In this document: positions 44,196-52,549 of the stretch, piece by piece
Position numbering within the stretch: the stretch's first letter is position 1
How the letters are laid out: each line of letters begins with the position of its first letter
Assembly: GCA_049698695.1 (NCBI GenBank)
Contig: JBAVYH010000105.1
Location: 1-64,000 of the forward strand
DNA: 64,000 bases
Origin: Bog-375 sp049698695
GTDB taxonomy: Bacteria; Acidobacteriota; Terriglobia; Bryobacterales; Bryobacteraceae
Direction: 5' to 3'
Notes under the pieces: model-generated
Told to the model about the DNA's origin: nothing
Database searches by the model: none
Seen by the model: the letters and a program-made list of their open reading frames with translations, nothing else
Program-made: the position numbers and the translations under genes

Positions 44196-44939
44196 ATGTC
44201 CCTCTCACGAGCCTGCCTTGCGTACGTAGTCCTCCTCGCTGCCGCCCAAGCGCAAGAGCCGGGAAGTCTGGGGGGAATCGTTGTAGATCTGTCGGGGGCC
44301 GGTGTGTCGGGCGTGCACTTGAGGCTGCGAGAAATCGTTGGCGATGCGGCGCAGACTCAATCTGGGGGTAAGGGAGAGTTCCGGTTCCAGAACCTCCCTC
44401 CGGGAATCTACTCAGTTGAGGCCACAGCCCCCGGGTTCGCTCGCACGACGGCCGAGGCAATAAGGGTCGCCAGCCGCGCCGAAGCCAACGTGAAGATTGT
44501 CATGAAGATCGCTCCCCTGTTTTCGTGTGATCCTGGGCCGAAGACCAGGTTCGACCCGATCCAATCGACCTCTTCCGAGATCGTCGGCGTAGTGGAAGGT
44601 TCGCCGGCAGGAGTGAAGGGTCCCGGGTGGAACCATGCTGAGAATGCGCTGATCACCGTGACCGGGCCCATGCTGCTGACCGATACGGGACCCAAGAGTG
44701 GAAATCTGGTCGCTTCAACCCTCACGGACAAGGAGGGGCACTTTAAATTGTCGATTCAGGAACCAGGCAGGTACACGGTCACCGCGCACCAGGATGGACA
44801 CGCCGATTTCGTCGTGGAAGACATCGAGGCTAGAAAGGGCCAGCGAACCACGATCCAATGGGCCCTTCCCCTCAGCCTTTGCCCAGCCGCCGATCGCTGC
44901 GAACCAGTGAGGGAGTTTCCTCCACTCATCTGCATGTGA
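44196..44939 (+). CDS. Exported carboxypeptidase-regulatory-like protein
   Basis: The 247-residue protein has a signal peptide (SLSRACLAYVVLLAAAQAQ) and two carboxypeptidase-regulatory Ig-like domains: about 25-105 (GSLGGIVVDLSGAGVSGVHL with GEFRFQNLPPGIYSVEATAP) and about 130-225 (GHFKLSIQEPGRYTVTAHQD). Such proteins are numerous in acidobacteria, probably surface adhesion or binding modules. It ends CEPVREFPPLICM after a Cys pair. Function unknown. Confidence 0.78.
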   Translation: MSLSRACLAYVVLLAAAQAQEPGSLGGIVVDLSGAGVSGVHLRLREIVGDAAQTQSGGKGEFRFQNLPPGIYSVEATAPGFARTTAEAIRVASRAEANVKIVMKIAPLFSCDPGPKTRFDPIQSTSSEIVGVVEGSPAGVKGPGWNHAENALITVTGPMLLTDTGPKSGNLVASTLTDKEGHFKLSIQEPGRYTVTAHQDGHADFVVEDIEARKGQRTTIQWALPLSLCPAADRCEPVREFPPLICM

Positions 44940-44966
44940 CGATCGGCGGTTGGTCGTGCCTGCCCC

Positions 44967-45407
44967 TTACACCACTTTCGGCAGTCGCTCCCTGCGTGTC
45001 ATCCATTCCTCGCTGTTGAACACGCGCGGGCCGACCGCGATCATCCGCGGCAGCAGGTTGAATAGTGCGGTCGGCGTCCAGGGGTCGCCCAGGCGGGTGC
45101 GGTAGCCGCGCCGGTTCACTTCCTCGGCGACGCGCGAAAGCCGGCAGTCCTCCACAATCATATCGAGCGCCAGAACGATGACTTCGACCTCGGCGGGGTT
45201 GGCCACCAGTTGCGTGCAGTCGTCGGAAACCTGCAGGCCGTACGGAATCTCCTCTACCCAGCCTTGCGGCTTCGAAGGCGCCGCCTCCACCGCGTCGCGC
45301 TCCCACTCCAAGCCCACCAGGCGCCAGCCGGCCTTGATACGTTGCTCGAGATAATCCGGTTGAACCAGACCCGCGATCGGTTCGTGAATGCGTTCTTTCC
45401 GGGCCAT
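44967..45407 (-). CDS. Stand-alone Recombinase-domain protein
   Basis: The 146-residue protein resembles the Recombinase domain of large serine recombinases: PYGLQVSDDCTQLVANPAEV, then a helix IVLALDMIVEDCRLSRVAEE and VNRRGYRTRLGDPWTPTALF with LLPRMIAVGP. There is no resolvase catalytic domain (no Ser nucleophile motif) before it, so it cannot recombine DNA alone. It may be a domesticated DNA-binding protein. It is divergent from xseA. Confidence 0.72.
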   Translation of the reverse strand: MARKERIHEPIAGLVQPDYLEQRIKAGWRLVGLEWERDAVEAAPSKPQGWVEEIPYGLQVSDDCTQLVANPAEVEVIVLALDMIVEDCRLSRVAEEVNRRGYRTRLGDPWTPTALFNLLPRMIAVGPRVFNSEEWMTRRERLPKVV

Positions 45408-45612
45408 GAGACACCTCCTCGATGGAGTCGTTAAGCACGTGGCGGGCCACGGGGATACAGGAGTTAGAAGTCAGAAAACACAAGTCAAAATAAGCATCAG
45501 AACACGCGCCCGTTCTATCTTCCCGGCTTGTCTCCTGGCTTCTGACTTCCTCCCTGTCCGTTCCTGGGAAAGCACCGTCTCTAATTGGGACCGTCCGCGC
45601 TACCATGGCTCG

Positions 45613-46965
45613 GTGGAGCAATTCGCGCTCGAATTCGAGCTGGCGCCGGAGCGGCGCATCTACTCCGTGAGCGAGCTCAATGCCGCCATTCGCGCCCTGC
45701 TCGACGCCGAGTTCCGCGACATCTGGGTTTCGGGCGAGATATCAGGGCTCAAGCTGGCCTCGAGCGGCCATTACTACTTCACCCTCAAGGAGCCCGAGGC
45801 CCAGCTCAAGTGCGTGGCCTTCCGCTCCGCCCACCGCTACTGGAAGTTCAAGCCGGCCGATGGCCTGGCGGTGCTGGCGCGCGGCCGCATCGATGTCTAT
45901 GAAGTCCGCGGCGAATACCAGTTACAGGTGGAGCTGCTGGAGCCGCAGGGCCTGGGCGCGCTGCAACTGGCTTTCGAGCAGCTTAAGAAGAAGCTTGCCG
46001 CGGAGGGATTGTTCGCGGCGCAACGCAAGCGCGCCCTGCCGCGTTTTCCGCGCCGCATCGGCATCGTCACTTCACCTCGCGGGGCCGCCATCGCCGATAT
46101 GGTCGGCATCCTCTCGCGCCGCTTTCCCGGCCTCGCCATCCGCCTGTTTCCCGCGCTGGTGCAGGGCGCCGGCTCCGTGGAAGAGGTCTGCCGCGGCATT
46201 GAATACTTCAGCCGCAGCGGATGGCCCGACGTGGTGATCGTGGGTCGCGGCGGCGGGTCGCTCGAGGATCTCTGGACCTTCAACGAAGAAGCCGTGGCGC
46301 GTGCCATCGCCGCTTGTTCGGTGCCCGTGGTCTCGGCGGTGGGCCACGAAACCGATGTCACCATCGCCGATTTCGTGGCCGACCTGCGCGCGCCCACCCC
46401 GTCGGCGGCCGCCGAACTGGTTGTGCCGACGCGCGATTCCGTGAGGGACCGCATCGCCGCGGCCGAAACCAAAGCCCTGCAAGCCGTTCGCTACCGCCTG
46501 GCGATGCTCGACCGCCGCCTGCGCCAGCAGGGCGTAGACCGTGCCCTCGGCGTGCTCCATCGCCGCGTAGGCCGCGGCCTGCAACGCGTCGATGAGCAGG
46601 AATACCGCCTGCGAGAACGCCTGCGGCACACCTTCGATGCGCGGCAACGCGCCTGCCGCGCGATGGAAACGAGACTGCGGCGTTTCGATGTGCGGCCCCG
46701 CCTGGCCGCCGACCGGCGCCGCCTGGAGGCCGCCCAATCGCTCGGCGTGGAATCCATCCGCCGGAGTCTGGCGCACTGCCGCAATGGCTTCGACCAGCTC
46801 AGCACCCAACTCAGCGCGCTCAGCCCGCTCAAGGTTCTGGAGCGCGGCTACGCGATCGTTTCCAACCAGTCGGGCATCGTCAAGGATGCCAGCGCGGCGC
46901 CACTCGCTTCCCGCATTCACGTCCGCCTTTCTAAGGGCGAACTGGATGCCGTGGTGGAAGAGTGA
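45613..46965 (+). CDS. xseA: Exodeoxyribonuclease VII large subunit
   Basis: XseA with XseB degrades single-stranded DNA to acid-soluble oligonucleotides. The product has an N-terminal OB-fold (YSVSELNAAIRALLDAEFRD and WVSGEISGLKLASSGHYYFT), the catalytic core with GIVTSPRGAAIADMVGILSR, VVIVGRGGGSLEDLWTFNEE and SAVGHETDVTIADFVADLRA, and a coiled C-terminal part with LSPLKVLERGYAIV. GTG 45613 gives the family N terminus; the frame is open upstream to 45388 but those residues look unrelated. The small subunit xseB is not adjacent. Confidence 0.93.
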   Translation: MEQFALEFELAPERRIYSVSELNAAIRALLDAEFRDIWVSGEISGLKLASSGHYYFTLKEPEAQLKCVAFRSAHRYWKFKPADGLAVLARGRIDVYEVRGEYQLQVELLEPQGLGALQLAFEQLKKKLAAEGLFAAQRKRALPRFPRRIGIVTSPRGAAIADMVGILSRRFPGLAIRLFPALVQGAGSVEEVCRGIEYFSRSGWPDVVIVGRGGGSLEDLWTFNEEAVARAIAACSVPVVSAVGHETDVTIADFVADLRAPTPSAAAELVVPTRDSVRDRIAAAETKALQAVRYRLAMLDRRLRQQGVDRALGVLHRRVGRGLQRVDEQEYRLRERLRHTFDARQRACRAMETRLRRFDVRPRLAADRRRLEAAQSLGVESIRRSLAHCRNGFDQLSTQLSALSPLKVLERGYAIVSNQSGIVKDASAAPLASRIHVRLSKGELDAVVEE

Positions 46966-46972
46966 GCGTGGC

Positions 46973-47093
46973 GTGGCGCGCGCAGTCTTGCGTGCCGCGT
47001 CGGCATTCGTGCCGACGCTCGGCGAACCGACGCGAGCAAAAGAAGAAAGGTCGAGAAGAATCTCGACCCTGCAGGCAAGAATGCCCGCGCCAC
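46973..47093. repeat. Symmetric REP/BIME-like element with GTGGC...GCCAC ends, family A
   Basis: The 121-base gap after xseA begins GTGGCGCGCGCA and ends GCCCGCGCCAC; the outer 23 bases pair at 20 positions as a terminal inverted repeat. Inside are hairpins GCGCGCA/TGCGTGC (46978-46995), GTCGGCA/TGCCGAC (about 47000-47016) and GTCGAGA/TCTCGAC (about 47051-47068). The right half matches the layout of 2415-2458. This is the most complete copy of the family and looks like a mobile REP pair. Confidence 0.7.
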
Positions 47094-47102
47094 GAAGGCA
47101 CG

Positions 47103-47774
47103 TTATACGCCGCGGCGGCTGCCCCACAGGTCGATGTGCAGGCGCGGGCTGAAGCGGAGCCCCTCCTCTTTGCAGATTTCGGCCAGCCATTGCCCGCGCT
47201 CGGCCAGCTTCGCGTGTTCCGTGCCTTCGGGCATCAGAATGACGCGTTCCCGCGGCGCATTTAGCGTCTCCATCAGCGCACGAATTTCTTCCAGGTCCGC
47301 GGGGTTTTCGACCACGAACTTCAGTTGATATTCATAACGCGCCATCAGCTCCGCCAGCACCGCGGGCTGAATGCGCAGACGGTCGTGCGGCTCGGCGAAG
47401 CTGCCGCTGGGAGTCGAGTTGGAAAGCTTCGGGCTGATGCTCATCAGATCGCAGGCCACCGGCTGAAACACCGTGCCTGCCGTCTCGATGGTGATGTGCA
47501 ACCCCAGCGCGCGCAAGCGCTCGGTGAGAGGCACGATCTCCGCCTGGATCATCGGCTCGCCACCGGTGATCACCACGTGGCGTGTAGGGTGCGCCTTCAC
47601 TTCATCCACAATCTGGTCGAGATCGAGGTCGACTCCTTCCGGCTGCCACGACGTGTACGGCGTATCGCACCAGGCGCACCGCAAGTTGCAGCCGCTGGAG
47701 CGGACGAATACCGAAGGCACGCCCACCAGCGCGCCTTCGCCCTGCAGCGAGTAGAACAGCTCAGCGATCTTCAA
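47103..47774 (-). CDS. queE: 7-carboxy-7-deazaguanine synthase
   Basis: QueE is a radical-SAM enzyme that converts 6-carboxytetrahydropterin to 7-carboxy-7-deazaguanine in queuosine biosynthesis. The 223-residue protein starts MKIAELFYSLQGEGALVGVP, has the cluster motif CNLRCAWCDTPYTSWQ (CxxxCxxC), VVITGGEPMIQ and the SAM-binding IETAGT. It overlaps queC by 14 bases, so the two steps are translationally coupled. Confidence 0.94.
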   Translation of the reverse strand: MKIAELFYSLQGEGALVGVPSVFVRSSGCNLRCAWCDTPYTSWQPEGVDLDLDQIVDEVKAHPTRHVVITGGEPMIQAEIVPLTERLRALGLHITIETAGTVFQPVACDLMSISPKLSNSTPSGSFAEPHDRLRIQPAVLAELMARYEYQLKFVVENPADLEEIRALMETLNAPRERVILMPEGTEHAKLAERGQWLAEICKEEGLRFSPRLHIDLWGSRRGV

Positions 47775-48441
47775 TGCCGGCCTCTTCGAATCCCTTGCGC
47801 CGCAACAGGCAGGCGTCGCAGGCGCCGCAGGGCCGCCCGCCGGGGCCCGGATCGTAGCAACTGTGGGTCAGGCCGAACGGCACGCCCAGCTCGCGCGCCA
47901 AGGTGACGATCTGCGCCTTGCTGAGAGCGATCAGCGGCGTGTGAATCTTCAGCCGCGTGCTGCCTTCCACGCCAGCCCGCGTCGCCAGGTTGGCCATGCG
48001 CTGGTACGCTTCGATGTACTCCGGCCGGCAATCCGGATAGCCCGAGTAGTCGAGGGCGTTGACGCCGATAAAGATGTCGGCGCTTTCCAATACCTCCGCC
48101 CAGGCCAGCGCCAGCGAAAGAAAGATGGTGTTGCGCGCCGGGACGTAGGTCACCGGGATACCGTGGCTCATCTCGTCGAGCGACCGCGCCTTGGGGACAG
48201 CCACATCGGCCGTCAGCGCCGATCCGCCGAACACATCCAGCCCAACCTTCACCACCAGGTGCCGCTCCACGCCCAGCGCCGCCGCAATGCGCGCCGCGGC
48301 TTCCAGTTCGAATTTGTGGCGCTGGCCGTAATCGAACGTAATCGCGTAGCAGGCAAACCCATCGCGCCGCGCCAGCGCCAGGCACGTGGCGGAATCGAGC
48401 CCGCCCGATAATAGACAAACTGCTTTTCCGCGAGGTGGCAA
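47761..48441 (-). CDS. queC: 7-cyano-7-deazaguanine (preQ0) synthase
   Basis: QueC makes preQ0 from 7-carboxy-7-deazaguanine and ammonia with ATP. The 226-residue protein has the PP-loop KAVCLLSGGLDSATCLALA, ITFDYGQRHKFELEAAARIA, YVPARNTIFLSLALAWAEVL and the C-terminal zinc Cys set (HSCYDPGPGGRPCGACDACL). It starts at a TTG (48441). A TATAAT -10 hexamer lies on the minus strand at 48459-48464, which would give a leader of only about 10 bases; no preQ1 riboswitch was seen. Confidence 0.94.
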   Translation of the reverse strand: MPPRGKAVCLLSGGLDSATCLALARRDGFACYAITFDYGQRHKFELEAAARIAAALGVERHLVVKVGLDVFGGSALTADVAVPKARSLDEMSHGIPVTYVPARNTIFLSLALAWAEVLESADIFIGVNALDYSGYPDCRPEYIEAYQRMANLATRAGVEGSTRLKIHTPLIALSKAQIVTLARELGVPFGLTHSCYDPGPGGRPCGACDACLLRRKGFEEAGIEDR

Positions 48442-48573
48442 ATGTGGAGTCCCGTATAATTATAGTGTTCCAGATTCGAGCTTCTCTACCGGAGCGGTTG
48501 CCGTCGTCGCATGACACACGAGTGGATCTCACATTCCGACGCTGGGTGCGAGTCAAGCTCCGGAGGAGCGAAA

Positions 48574-48730
48574 GATAGTAGCCCACGGCGCAAGCCGTCG
48601 GGAAAAGACGACAGTGAACATAGCCCCGGGACGGGGCGGAAGATATTTCCGCCAGCGTCCTTCCGCCCCGTTCCGGGGCTGGGGGTGGAAGCGTCCTGTT
48701 TCCTCACGGCTTACACCGTGGGCTACTCTC
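48574..48730. repeat. Nested palindromic element, family B (complete copy)
   Basis: The 157-base element upstream of the GT4 gene has outer arms at 48574-48598 and 48706-48730 (25 bases, 22 pairing; core GTAGCCCACGG) and inner arms at 48622-48642 and 48660-48680 (21 bases, 20 pairing; core ACGGGGCGGAAG). The flank continues with ACGCCCTTCGGGCT, also present at 2330-2345. It resembles a MITE and its right half matches 2260-2353. Confidence 0.7.
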
Positions 48731-48768
48731 TTACGCCCTTCGGGCTGACGGCTTCGCCCTAGCCGCCC

Positions 48769-49806
48769 ATGCGTATTCGATTCCTCACCAGCACGCCGCT
48801 CGATATCCGCCGCGGCAGCGGCACTTACGTGGGTATCGCGGTGCTGGCCCGCGCGCTCCGCGAACTGGGGCACGAGGTCGTCATAGAAACACCGCGGACT
48901 CACCTGCCGGTCTACACCGCCGAGCGGTTGCTGTTCAACCGCGGCTTGAAACCGTCCGCTGGTTTCGATCGCACGGTCGGCTTCGACATGGATGGCTACC
49001 GCATCGGGTCAGAGGCCGGGCACATCGCCGCCCTCAAGGGCGTGATTGCCGATGAAGTGCGCTTCGAGTGCGGGCTGACGCGCCTCACGATGGGGATTCA
49101 GGCGCGGTGCGAGCGCATGCACGTGCTCCGCGCTTCGCGCGTGGTGGTGACCAGCCGCTACTGCGCCGCGCAGGTGCACGCTTTCTACGGCGCAACACCG
49201 AAGCTGGCTATCGTGCCGGAATTGATCGATCTGGCCGACTGGCGGGCGGCGCTGGCTGCCGGCAGCGCGTTGAGCTCCGCGGGCCGGTTCCTGGTGTTGT
49301 TCGTGGGGCGACTCTACCGCCGAAAGCGCGTGGACGTACTGCTGCGAGCGGCGGCTGCACTGCGCGGGCGGATCGCGGGATTGGAAGTTCGCATCGTCGG
49401 CGACGGACCGTGCGCGGCGGCCCTGCAGCAGCTTGCCGGCGAGCTGAAGCTAGGTGGGACGGTCATCTTTCTCGGCGACGTTTCGCGAGCTCAGTTGGTG
49501 GATGAGTATCGCGCAGCGTCGGTGTTTTGCCTGCCCAGCGTGCAGGAGGGTTTCGGCATCGTGTTACTCGAAGCCATGGCCGCGGCCAAGCCGATTGTCG
49601 CCTCGCGCACGGCGGCCATTCCGGAAGTTGCGCCCGATGCCACCCTGGTCGAACCGGACAACCCGGAAGCGCTGGCGGCGGGCATTGAATCGCTCTATCG
49701 ATCACCCGAAAACTGTGCCGCCCAGAGCCAGGCCGGCACCGCTCGCGTGGAGCAATTCGACGCGCCGCGCGTAGCTCGCCTGTTCTGCAAAGCGATCGGT
49801 GGATAG
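48769..49806 (+). CDS. GT4-family glycosyltransferase
   Basis: The 345-residue GT-B enzyme starts MRIRFLTSTPLDIRRGSGTY, with the N-terminal acceptor lobe, and has the donor lobe FLVLFVGRLYRRKRVDVLLR, VRIVGDGPCAAALQQLAGEL, FLGDVSRAQLVDEYRAASVF and the retaining-GT block PSVQEGFGIVLLEAMAAAKP with IVASRTAAIPEVA. Sugar donor and acceptor are unknown. It is alone, with repeats upstream and the anti-sigma gene convergent on the other side. Confidence 0.86.
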   Translation: MRIRFLTSTPLDIRRGSGTYVGIAVLARALRELGHEVVIETPRTHLPVYTAERLLFNRGLKPSAGFDRTVGFDMDGYRIGSEAGHIAALKGVIADEVRFECGLTRLTMGIQARCERMHVLRASRVVVTSRYCAAQVHAFYGATPKLAIVPELIDLADWRAALAAGSALSSAGRFLVLFVGRLYRRKRVDVLLRAAAALRGRIAGLEVRIVGDGPCAAALQQLAGELKLGGTVIFLGDVSRAQLVDEYRAASVFCLPSVQEGFGIVLLEAMAAAKPIVASRTAAIPEVAPDATLVEPDNPEALAAGIESLYRSPENCAAQSQAGTARVEQFDAPRVARLFCKAIGG

Positions 49807-49826
49807 CAGCCAGATTACGGCTCACC

Positions 49827-51131
49827 CTACCGATAGTTCAGCGAAATCGAGAAGACGAGCTGTGCCGCGCCGGCCGGGCCGACGTTGTAGGTTGCGTGCT
49901 CGTTGCGGTCGGTCTCGGATTGCAGGCCTTCCCGCGACAACACCGGCGGCACACCCGTGATGGCCCCTATCACGGCACCGTTCCGAGTCAGGCCGATCGC
50001 CAGTTCTCGCACGCCTTTTTCCCGCGGTGCCAAAGCAGGCGTATCGACGGTCTCGCCGGCGGCCACATGCTTCGTGAACAGCGGCGTGAGTTTGCCGCTG
50101 GCGTTGTCAAAGACAGAAAGATCGCAGCTCTGATTGGCCGCGAGGCGCAGTTCGACCGTGTCCCCGGCGCGGAGATCCTCGGCATTGATAGGAGCGAACT
50201 GGCCATTCGGGTCGCGCCGCAGGATGCTCCACTTGACTCCCAGCGGCGCCGATTGGCCCTGCCGCGTCCGCGACGCCGCCCGAAAGGCCTGACTCTGCGC
50301 TTCGGCATCGGCTGCCGCGGAGGCCCCGCCGGCGTAATAACGTTGCCGCGCGTCGCCGCCCGCTGCCATACCCGCGGGGCCGTTTGGCTGCGGGCCGTTC
50401 ACGAACGCGCTGCCCGCCGTGACGCTGACCGATTGGCTGGTCGCGGCCGGCGCAGCGACGCCCGGTACGACCTCAATCGCCTGGGCTGTGACCACCACGT
50501 TCTCGTTCACAGCTTTCGGCGGCGGAGGCTCCTGGCTGGCCGCCGGAGGCGCTGCCGCGCCCAAGGCCGCGACCGGCGCATTCCTCAGGCGAGGCGCCGC
50601 TGGCGGGGCGGCGCTTTCCGCAGCCAGAAGCTTTTTGTTCGCGGTTGCGGCGGGCGTGGCCGCGGCCGGCGCGGTGCGCGAAGTGGCCGGCGGCCTGGCT
50701 TTCGTCAGCGCCCTCGCCGCGGGTGCCGTCTTCTGCTCGACAAAAGCCTGCGGCAAGGGAACGGGCGGCGCTTCCTGCGGCAACGCGGTCGCGACGATCA
50801 CCGGCTTCGGCGCCTGGTTGCCTCGCCAGGGGCGCCAGACCGCCACCGACGCCAACAGCAGCAGGCACGCCACGGCTGCCGCGAGCGCGGCGGGACGCAT
50901 CATCCAGGAGCCGAATCGCCGGTACCGTCGCGGATGGTCCTCGAGCGCAGCCAGCACTTGCCCGCGCGCCGCCGGATCGCGCAGCACGTCGCGCAGGGCC
51001 TGCTCGCGCGCCAACTCGTCGAACAGTGCCTGGTCTTCGAGCGCGGCCGCGAACAGCGCGCGCTGCTCCTCGGGCGTAAGGGTGCCGGTGGCATAGCCGC
51101 CCAACAGCCTGGCGATGTCCTCGCGGCTCAT
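49827..51131 (-). CDS. Anti-sigma-like transmembrane protein with long Ala/Pro linker
   Basis: The 434-residue protein has a cytoplasmic N-terminal region (1-78, helical, MSREDIARLLGGYATGTLTP), a TM at about 80-99 (PAALAAAVACLLLLASVAVW), a long Ala/Pro/Gln linker of about 200 residues, and an extracytoplasmic C-terminal domain of the DUF4384 type (about 305-434, VKWSILRRDPNGQFAPINAE with DTVELRLAANQSCDLSVFDN). It starts ATGA-overlapping the ECF sigma gene, so it is most likely its anti-sigma factor. No zinc-binding HxxxCxxC motif is present. Confidence 0.8.
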   Translation of the reverse strand: MSREDIARLLGGYATGTLTPEEQRALFAAALEDQALFDELAREQALRDVLRDPAARGQVLAALEDHPRRYRRFGSWMMRPAALAAAVACLLLLASVAVWRPWRGNQAPKPVIVATALPQEAPPVPLPQAFVEQKTAPAARALTKARPPATSRTAPAAATPAATANKKLLAAESAAPPAAPRLRNAPVAALGAAAPPAASQEPPPPKAVNENVVVTAQAIEVVPGVAAPAATSQSVSVTAGSAFVNGPQPNGPAGMAAGGDARQRYYAGGASAAADAEAQSQAFRAASRTRQGQSAPLGVKWSILRRDPNGQFAPINAEDLRAGDTVELRLAANQSCDLSVFDNASGKLTPLFTKHVAAGETVDTPALAPREKGVRELAIGLTRNGAVIGAITGVPPVLSREGLQSETDRNEHATYNVGPAGAAQLVFSISLNYR

Positions 51132-51637
51132 GGCTTCGGCGCCTCCCAATCCCCGCCCATCAATTCCAGCAGATTCTTGCGGCAGCGGAAATCCCACGTG
51201 TAGACCGTATTCAGCGACCCGGCGCCCATCGCCTGCTGGATTTCCGCGAAGGTCTTGCCCTGCAATTTAAGCCGCATCAATTGGCGGCAGCGGTCGCCCA
51301 ACTGCGATACGGCGCGCGTCAGCCGTTCCAGCATCTCGCGGCGCTCCAGTTGGTCGGCCGGGTTCGGCTCCAGGTCGGGCAGTGGAATATCGGTGACTGA
51401 AACCTGGGTATATTCCCCACGGCGCGCGGCCTTACGGCGCCAACTCATCATCTTGAAGCGCACAATTTCGAAGGAAAGCGGCAGCAGGTCTTCTATGCAT
51501 TCGAGGTGCGCGTACTTTTCATGCAGCAGCATGAGCACCTCCTGCGCCAGGTCTTCGGCGGCGTCCCCTGAACCATGAGATGCCGCGAACCCGACGATCC
51601 TTTCACGGAGCTTGGCGAGAACCTCGTCGCGCTGCAT
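51128..51637 (-). CDS. ECF-type RNA polymerase sigma factor
   Basis: The 169-residue protein has sigma2 (about 10-75, SHGSGDAAEDLAQEVLMLLH and SFEIVRFKMMSWRRKAAR) and sigma4 (about 105-160, RAVSQLGDRCRQLMRLKLQG with TFAEIQQAMGAGSLNTVYTW). It is the partner of the downstream membrane protein, with which it overlaps. The sensed signal and target promoters are unknown; the extracytoplasmic DUF4384-type domain of its partner suggests an envelope signal. Confidence 0.87.
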   Translation of the reverse strand: MQRDEVLAKLRERIVGFAASHGSGDAAEDLAQEVLMLLHEKYAHLECIEDLLPLSFEIVRFKMMSWRRKAARRGEYTQVSVTDIPLPDLEPNPADQLERREMLERLTRAVSQLGDRCRQLMRLKLQGKTFAEIQQAMGAGSLNTVYTWDFRCRKNLLELMGGDWEAPKP

Positions 51638-51845
51638 GGCCCTTCCCGTTCGAGGCCATCATAACAAGCGGCCAAGGCCCCGCAGCAAACCGCGTACACA
51701 TCCGCCGGAGGGGCAAGAATTACCCCATTTCTTATTTCTTACCGGAAACAAAGTCGACTTAGGGCGTGTTCTTGGTCGATCCGCCCCAAAATGGTCGCGG
51801 CGGCGACCCGGAATCGGCGTCCGCACCGCGACCGCGCGGGCCGCT

Positions 51846-52145
51846 TCAGCCGCGCACGAGTCTTCGGCCCCGCTCGAACAAGTCGGCAGCGTCTTCCACC
51901 AGCTTGCGGCCACGGTCGAACACGTCGCGGCCGGCATCCATGATGCCGGAGCCGGTCTGCGCAACCGCGTCCTTGCCCTGCTGCGTCTTGTCGGAGAGGA
52001 ACTGGCGGGTATCGCGCCCGCTCTTGGGCGCGAACAGTACCGCCACGGTGACGCCGATCACGGCGCCCGTCAAAAACCACGCAATGGTGCTGACACCCTG
52101 GTTCCGCCCGTCTCTTTCCGTCTCTGTGAGGGGTTCTTTCGGCAT
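51846..52145 (-). CDS. YtxH-domain membrane protein
   Basis: The 99-residue protein has a TM at about 20-40 (VSTIAWFLTGAVIGVTVAVL), the YtxH signature LFAPKSGRDTRQFLSDKTQQ and a C-terminal amphipathic helix with repeated Asp/Arg pairs. The family is stress-related in Bacillus, with unknown biochemistry. The ATG at 52145 is chosen as the first codon before the hydrophobic stretch. Divergent from the following plus-strand gene. Confidence 0.83.
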   Translation of the reverse strand: MPKEPLTETERDGRNQGVSTIAWFLTGAVIGVTVAVLFAPKSGRDTRQFLSDKTQQGKDAVAQTGSGIMDAGRDVFDRGRKLVEDAADLFERGRRLVRG

Positions 52146-52212
52146 GCGCCGCCTCCGCGAGAGCCTCGATTTCCAGTGCGGCTCCATCCCCATTCTGCGA
52201 TATCCTTGAGGC

Positions 52213-52530
52213 ATGGCGCAAGATCCCGAGCACGACGAGGAACCGGTTTCGAGTGAAGATGCGCTCGACATCTCCCACGACCTGGACATGGTGCCCGTCT
52301 TCTCCTCGGCGGCGGTGGATTCGGAAGTCGAAGCGGACCTGATTTGCGGTGTCCTCGCTAACACCGGAATTCCGGCGGTCCTGTCGCGCTCGCCGTATCC
52401 GAACCTGGGAGTCTCCGTACGCGTGCCGCGCGCGCGCCTTGAAGAGGCGCAGCGTCTGATCGCCGAAGCGCAAGCCGCCGGCCCCGAAGCCGCCGCCGAG
52501 GCCGAACGCGCGTCCGAGGAAGAACACTGA
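52213..52530 (+). CDS. Small DUF2007-like protein
   Basis: The 105-residue protein has an acidic N terminus, a core VPVFSSAAVDSEVEADLICG with VLANTGIPAVLSRSPYPNLG and VSVRVPRARLEEAQRLIAEA, and an Ala/Glu tail. The core pattern (strand-helix-strand-strand-helix) matches DUF2007 putative signal-transducing proteins. No TM or signal peptide. Function unknown. Confidence 0.7.
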   Translation: MAQDPEHDEEPVSSEDALDISHDLDMVPVFSSAAVDSEVEADLICGVLANTGIPAVLSRSPYPNLGVSVRVPRARLEEAQRLIAEAQAAGPEAAAEAERASEEEH

Positions 52531-52549
52531 GTCTGCGGCGCGCAAGGCG

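Noticed and set aside
48442..48573. preQ1 riboswitch upstream of queC
   Set aside because: The predicted leader is only about 10 bases and no preQ1 aptamer consensus is present.
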